Below, piece after piece: positions 59,121-64,000 of a stretch of DNA of 64,000 bases. Source of the stretch: Desulfovibrio sp. (GTDB taxonomy: Bacteria; Desulfobacterota; Desulfovibrionia; Desulfovibrionales; Desulfovibrionaceae); the NCBI GenBank assembly GCA_031271265.1, contig JAISWB010000071.1:1-64000 (forward strand). Direction: 5' to 3'. Within the stretch, counting starts at the first letter, position 1, and every line of letters begins with the position of its first letter. Made by a program: the position numbers and the translations under genes. The notes beneath the pieces are model-generated. The model had not been told where the DNA came from and did not search any database. It worked only from the letters and a program-made list of their open reading frames with translations.

Positions 59121-60563
59121 ACCCCGGTAAGCAACGGACGCGCCCTGCTGATCCTCGGAATACTGCTGCTGACGGCAAGCGCCGGCGGCTGCGCCAGAAA
59201 AATCGCGGGCAACGACAGGCTGGGCCCCCCGTGGAACTCGAATATCCTTGACAGGGAAAGCGCGTGGTCCGAAGAAAAATTGCCGGTCGCTCCCCTGCCT
59301 CCCGCAGGCAAAACTCTGTCTTTTGACGACTGCATCCTCACCGCGGCGCACCACGCGCCGGATATGGCGGAAAGCCTGATCGGACTGGAACTGACGCAGA
59401 TGAGCTCGGAATCTGCCGCCGCCAGGAAATATCCGAGCGTACAGAGCTTTTTCCGCGTCATCGCCAACACTACGCGCCAACACAAGCAATACGAAGACAC
59501 CTCCTTCCGCCTCGGGTTCGTTGTGTACGGCTTCGAGCCGGTGGCCGGCTATTTTTCCCATAAAGCCTCCCTGCTCATGGAAGAGATAGCCCTGCTGACC
59601 CACAAAACGGCGCTGGAGAAAAAGGCCGGCCGGGTAGGCGAAGCCATACTGAGCCTGCAGAGCAGGGAAAAATTGCGGGACCTGCAAAAGACCCGGCTCG
59701 CGCAGGCGAAACAGTTCTCGGCGTATCAAAAGGCCAAGGAAGGCTCCACCCCCAACCCCCTGGAGCAGGCCAAGGCCGCGCACTTTGAAAAGCGCATTGC
59801 GGCGGAGCTGGAAAAAACGGAAGCGTCCACAGCGTCCCTGCTCCTCGGTCTCAAAGTCCTGACCGGCCTGGACCTGGACAGGAAGCTGAACATCGATCCC
59901 ACAAGCCTGAATAAAATGCTGGACGCCGACGGGGCGTCCGCGGCCCTGACCAAACATTCCTGGGAAAGCATCTGGCAGGCTTCGCCTGAGTCGGCGATGT
60001 TCAAGCTGGCGCTGAAGCTGCGCGACTACGACATCATGTTGAGCTGGACCCGCTACCTGCCCTCCGTGAGCATGGACGTGTATGCGGCCAACCCGGACAG
60101 CGATTATGCCACCTATTCCACCAAAGACGATATCTTTCTAAACATCACCTTCACCCTTCCCCTGCTGGACTGGGGAGAGCGCGAGCGCGGCCTGCAGGGC
60201 AGCCGCCTGCGCAAGCTTCAGGAACTGCAACGGGCCAAGGCGGCGCGCACAGGCTTTGCCGCCGGATGGCAGGAGGCCTGGAACGAGTACAGAATGGCCG
60301 CCGGTTCGTATGAGGCCGCGCGAAACAAGGTAGCGGCACTGGCTCTGGACGAACAGAGAGCAGAAGTACAGTACCGCAGCGGGCAGATTGATTTCTCTGT
60401 TGTGGACAATATCAGAACCCGCCTTTACGAAGAGGAATTGGCAATGATCGAAACCGAACTGCAACTCAAACTCAAAGAATTTTTCAACTGGCTGTTGAGC
60501 GGGAATTTCCGGCGCCGATATTTTGAAAACGCCGAGAGCAACGTAACAAAGGCGGCGCTGTGA
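59118..60563 (+). CDS. TolC-family outer-membrane efflux lipoprotein
   Basis: Lipobox SAGGC, helical TolC-like architecture, FTLPLLDWGERERGLQGSRLR. Confidence 0.82.
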   Translation: MTPVSNGRALLILGILLLTASAGGCARKIAGNDRLGPPWNSNILDRESAWSEEKLPVAPLPPAGKTLSFDDCILTAAHHAPDMAESLIGLELTQMSSESAAARKYPSVQSFFRVIANTTRQHKQYEDTSFRLGFVVYGFEPVAGYFSHKASLLMEEIALLTHKTALEKKAGRVGEAILSLQSREKLRDLQKTRLAQAKQFSAYQKAKEGSTPNPLEQAKAAHFEKRIAAELEKTEASTASLLLGLKVLTGLDLDRKLNIDPTSLNKMLDADGASAALTKHSWESIWQASPESAMFKLALKLRDYDIMLSWTRYLPSVSMDVYAANPDSDYATYSTKDDIFLNITFTLPLLDWGERERGLQGSRLRKLQELQRAKAARTGFAAGWQEAWNEYRMAAGSYEAARNKVAALALDEQRAEVQYRSGQIDFSVVDNIRTRLYEEELAMIETELQLKLKEFFNWLLSGNFRRRYFENAESNVTKAAL

Positions 60564-61576
60564 ACCGGCTGACGTACATTTACAGCGCGCCGGGAACACA
60601 TGCATCGGGCCGTGCCCCCGACGGACCGTCACGAGCCGCTCCGTGCCGAATGCGGATGCGTCCGGCTCCTTCGGAATTCCTGTTTCCGGCCCTGCTCTTT
60701 ACCCTGCTTGTCCTTGCGCCGCCGCGGGCGCGGGCCTTTGACGAAGACGCCGGACACAACGGGAAGATTTTCGCCACGGTCATGTACAACGTCCCGCTGG
60801 AGTATGCCGGCACCGTCACGGAAGTGCTGGTCCGCCCCGGCGACAAGGTCAAAGAAGGCCTGCCCCTTGTCCGCTTCAAACTCAAGGACGAATCAATTCT
60901 GGAGATACTGCAGTATCTCTCCCTGGACAGAACCATCATCAACACGCAGATTTCCCTTGCCGACAACGAGATACGCATCACCGATCTCGACAAGGAATAC
61001 GAAAGCGCCAAACGCCTGTCCGCGGCCAAGATGGGGTCGGCCGACCTGTTGAGAACCCTGAAGCACAATGTGGAGCAGTTGCGCGACAAATCCAGGTTGC
61101 TGGCCGCGCTGATGAAAATAGACAAAAAAGAACTCGACAACAGGCGGGCCATCGTCGGGCGTAAGTTGGGCGTCCCTGTAAAGGAAGACGGCAATGTTCC
61201 CGAGTCCGGGGAACTGCTCAGTCCCATGGAAGGCGAGGTGCTGCTCGTGGACCCGTCGTTGCGCGCCGGGGGCATCGTCCCCGCCCTGTCCCACGCCGTC
61301 ACCATAGGGCGCACCAACCCCGTGGAAGTGCGCACGCGCGTCTTTGAAGCAGAAATACCCGGCCTGCGCATAGGCGGCAAAGCCACTGTGCAGGTGGTGT
61401 CGCTGGACGGCGTCCATGCCGGCGTTGTCAGCCATATAGACCGCTATCCCGACGACATGAACGTCGACCGCCCCAGCTACTACAATGTCCGCATTGAGCT
61501 TCCCAATGACGAGGGAGTGTTGCGCCCCGGCTTCAAAACAGTCGTCAAGTTTATTGCGGAAGACAAGAATCAATGA
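60560..61576 (+). CDS. HlyD/MacA-type membrane fusion protein
   Basis: YAGTVTEVLVRPGDKVKEGLPLVRF lipoyl-like motif; C-terminal beta-barrel region. Confidence 0.85.
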   Translation: MNRLTYIYSAPGTHASGRAPDGPSRAAPCRMRMRPAPSEFLFPALLFTLLVLAPPRARAFDEDAGHNGKIFATVMYNVPLEYAGTVTEVLVRPGDKVKEGLPLVRFKLKDESILEILQYLSLDRTIINTQISLADNEIRITDLDKEYESAKRLSAAKMGSADLLRTLKHNVEQLRDKSRLLAALMKIDKKELDNRRAIVGRKLGVPVKEDGNVPESGELLSPMEGEVLLVDPSLRAGGIVPALSHAVTIGRTNPVEVRTRVFEAEIPGLRIGGKATVQVVSLDGVHAGVVSHIDRYPDDMNVDRPSYYNVRIELPNDEGVLRPGFKTVVKFIAEDKNQ

Positions 61577-61770
61577 CGCCGGCACGGGGCAAGACGGTTA
61601 AGGTTCCCGCTGTGGCGGCCGCATCGGCTGCCTGTTGCGGGCACCTGCTTCACTACTGTTTTATTCCGGAAGACACGAATTCATGACATCGGCACGGGGC
61701 AAGACAGTCAAGGTTCTTGCTGTGGCGGCCGTTCCGGCGGCCTGCTTTTGGTACCTGTTTCACAACCTTG
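61551..61770 (+). repeat. 110-bp tandem duplication across the HlyD/flippase-like gene junction
   Basis: 61551-61660 aligns to 61661-61770 without indels (ttattgcggaagacaagaatcaatgacgccggcacggggcaag / ttattccggaagacacgaattcatgacatcggcacggggcaag...). Confidence 0.9.
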
Positions 61771-62711
61771 ACGTGCAGCGTTTTTCGGCGGCTTTCGGCG
61801 CGCTGCCCGCGTATGCCTTTGCCGCCGCCTGCCTGCTGTTCGGCACAACCGCCCTGCTCCAGGGACTGCGCCTGTATTATATTTTGGAAAAACGCTGCGC
61901 CCTGTCCCAGGCCGTTCGCGCCTGCTTTCTTTGTTCAGGCGTGAATACGCTGCTGCCGGCGCGGTTGGGCGATGTGGTCAAGTCCGTCTCCTTGTCGGTA
62001 AACTGCGCGATATCCATTCCCGCGACCCTGTGCGCCGTCTTCTGGGAACGCCTGAGCGATCTCCTGGCCGTATTGCTCTTGGCGGTCGGCGTGGGCCTGT
62101 ATTTCGATGCTCCGGAACTCTACATGCCGACACTGGCGTTGCCGTTGGCGCTGATAGCGGGTCTGATTCTTGTCCGCCGTTTCCGGCCTTTTTTTCACAA
62201 GTGCGTCTCCCTGTTGCCGAACGCCGCCCCGCGCGCACAACTGGACGCAGTGATACTGCGCCTTGCCGGCGAGCAATACCGCCCTTCTTCCCTGCTGTTG
62301 TCCGCCTTGACCCTGCCTGTTTGGACGGGATTCTGCATCTTCAACTCCCTGTTTTTCGCGTATTTCCACAATACCGCGCCGGACCTGTTCACCGGCCTGC
62401 TGCTGACGACGGCCGGGGCCGTCGGGGTCATGCTGCCCGGTACACCTGGGGGGATAGGCACTTTCGAGGCCTCCGTAGTCGCCGCCCTGAGCTTGGTAAA
62501 CATGGATAAAAGCGAAGCTCTCGCCTTTGCCCTTGTCCTGCACCTGGTGCAGGTTATCCCTGCCGTACTGTATGCCGCTTACGCCGCGCTGCGCGGGCAA
62601 TGGTCCCTGTCCGGCGTGCGCTCCTCCCTGCCCGCGGCCGAAGAGGCCGAAACCGGAGCCGGAGCCGAAACAACACAGTGTTCCGGGAACACAACGGCCG
62701 ATGGCCCGTGA
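61683..62711 (+). CDS. lysylphosphatidylglycerol synthase TM-region / AglD-like membrane protein
   Basis: 8+ TM segments, LLPARLGDVVKSVSLS, LPGTPGGIGTFEASVVAALSL. Confidence 0.88.
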   Translation: MTSARGKTVKVLAVAAVPAACFWYLFHNLDVQRFSAAFGALPAYAFAAACLLFGTTALLQGLRLYYILEKRCALSQAVRACFLCSGVNTLLPARLGDVVKSVSLSVNCAISIPATLCAVFWERLSDLLAVLLLAVGVGLYFDAPELYMPTLALPLALIAGLILVRRFRPFFHKCVSLLPNAAPRAQLDAVILRLAGEQYRPSSLLLSALTLPVWTGFCIFNSLFFAYFHNTAPDLFTGLLLTTAGAVGVMLPGTPGGIGTFEASVVAALSLVNMDKSEALAFALVLHLVQVIPAVLYAAYAALRGQWSLSGVRSSLPAAEEAETGAGAETTQCSGNTTADGP

Positions 62712-62726
62712 TCGGGGAACCCGCGC

Positions 62727-63962
62727 ATGATGCGCCGCAACGGGCCCGTGCCGCTGCTTCTGCTTCTGGAAGATCTCGAATTCGGGGGCACGCAGCGTCA
62801 GGCGTTGGAACTGGCATCTCGCCTGGACAAAACGCGCTTTGCGCCGCGGCTTGTTACGTTGCGCGCCGGAAGCGGCGACCTGCTGCCCGAGGCCGCGGCG
62901 CGCGGCCTTGCCGTGCTGTCTTTGACGGACTCGGCGGATTTCAGCGTTTCCCGCGCCCTACCCGCCCTGTGGAACTACCTGGCGCGGGAAAGACCACCCC
63001 TTGTGCAGCTTATGACGGTTCTGCCCAACATCTGGGGGAGGATCTTCGCCCGTCTGCTGCGCCTGCCCGCGATCATCGCCTGTTGCCGCGGCCAAGCCGC
63101 CGTCGAGAGCCTGCACGAACGCCTGCTGTACAGATCGGCCGATATCCACATAGGCAATGCCGGGTCCATTTGCCGCACACTGCAACACAGCATAGGCATT
63201 CCGGAAGACAAGGTCGTGTACATCCCCAACGGCGTTGACTCGGACTTTTTCCGGCCGCCCGATGCCTCGGCGGAAAAATTGCCCGTTCACGGATCCGGCG
63301 CAGACAGCGCGCTCTTCGCCGATACTTTCGGGCGGCAAGCCGCTTTTCGAGACACGGCACCGGGCAAGGTAAAGGACGCGCCCGTTGCGGAAGCCTGCGG
63401 GGCGCTCGGGGCAAATCCCGAATGTATACTTTGCGTCGCCAGGCTGGTTCCGGCCAAAAACCACGCCCTGCTGCTCAAGGCCTTTGCCCGCGTCCTGCGC
63501 GACAGGCCGGACGCCGAACTGCACCTGATCGGGGACGGAAGCTGCCGGGAGGTAATTCTCAGGCAATCCCGAACGCCGCCCCTGCGCGGCAAAGTCTTTC
63601 TGCACGGAAACAGCCGCGAGGTACGGGCATGGCTGCACAAGGCCCGGCTCTTCGTTCTGGCCTCGGACCATGAGGGTACGCCCAACGCCGTTCTTGAGGC
63701 CATGTCCTGCGCCTTGCCGGTGCTGGCCACAAACGTGGGGGGCAATGCCGAAGCCGTCCTGCATGAAAGGACGGGGCTGTTGACTCCCGCCGGGGACGCC
63801 GCCGCGCTTGCGTGCGGCATGCTGAGGCTGTTGAACGACGCCGGGGAACGCATCCGTTTAGGCCGGGCGGGCAGGCAGAGAGTACTGGAGTACTATTCCC
63901 TGCGGACTATGGTAGAGAAGCATGAAGAAGTATACGAGCGCATGCTCGGCGGCCGGGCCTGA
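62727..63962 (+). CDS. glycosyltransferase family 4
   Basis: LLEDLEFGGTQRQALELASRL, VARLVPAKNHALLLKAFARV, EGTPNAVLEAMSCALPVLATNVGGNAEAV. Confidence 0.93.
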   Translation: MMRRNGPVPLLLLLEDLEFGGTQRQALELASRLDKTRFAPRLVTLRAGSGDLLPEAAARGLAVLSLTDSADFSVSRALPALWNYLARERPPLVQLMTVLPNIWGRIFARLLRLPAIIACCRGQAAVESLHERLLYRSADIHIGNAGSICRTLQHSIGIPEDKVVYIPNGVDSDFFRPPDASAEKLPVHGSGADSALFADTFGRQAAFRDTAPGKVKDAPVAEACGALGANPECILCVARLVPAKNHALLLKAFARVLRDRPDAELHLIGDGSCREVILRQSRTPPLRGKVFLHGNSREVRAWLHKARLFVLASDHEGTPNAVLEAMSCALPVLATNVGGNAEAVLHERTGLLTPAGDAAALACGMLRLLNDAGERIRLGRAGRQRVLEYYSLRTMVEKHEEVYERMLGGRA

Positions 63963-64000
63963 ACGGGACGCCGGCGCCGCAGCCGGGCCGGAAAGCGCTG

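Overview
GC-rich bacterial window, gene-dense on both strands. Gene content and order suggest a Desulfovibrio-like Desulfobacterota genome (inference; no rRNA or tRNA seen to confirm). Main content: (1) a ~13 kb type II fatty-acid/polyketide-like cluster related to aryl-polyene clusters: two ketosynthases, CrtI-like FAD oxidoreductase, ACP, acyltransferase, two hotdog dehydratases, LolA-like protein, MMPL exporter, thioesterase and a FabG on the opposite strand; (2) a PEP synthase-like / pyruvate carboxylase / biotin ligase block; (3) housekeeping genes (rplU-rpmA-obgE, mutL, comF, ubiX, prs, rplY, pth, murI, hppA) and signalling genes (sigma-54 activator, two GGDEF proteins, hybrid histidine kinase); (4) an LPS/polysaccharide locus with a complete ABC/MFP/OMF exporter. 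The most unusual signals are non-coding. A dispersed ~130-185 bp element occurs at least five times, and each time its 3' end supplies the Shine-Dalgarno sequence and ATG of the next gene. In several copies its other end, read in antisense, looks like a type I-C CRISPR repeat (hairpin with 7-nt loop, then TGGATTGAAAC). A solitary, essentially canonical type I-C CRISPR repeat lies between msbA and a wbaP-like gene. A precise 110-bp tandem duplication at the HlyD/flippase junction leaves a 37-codon mini-ORF with ATGA overlaps on both sides. All calls come from reading sequence and translations; no searches were run.
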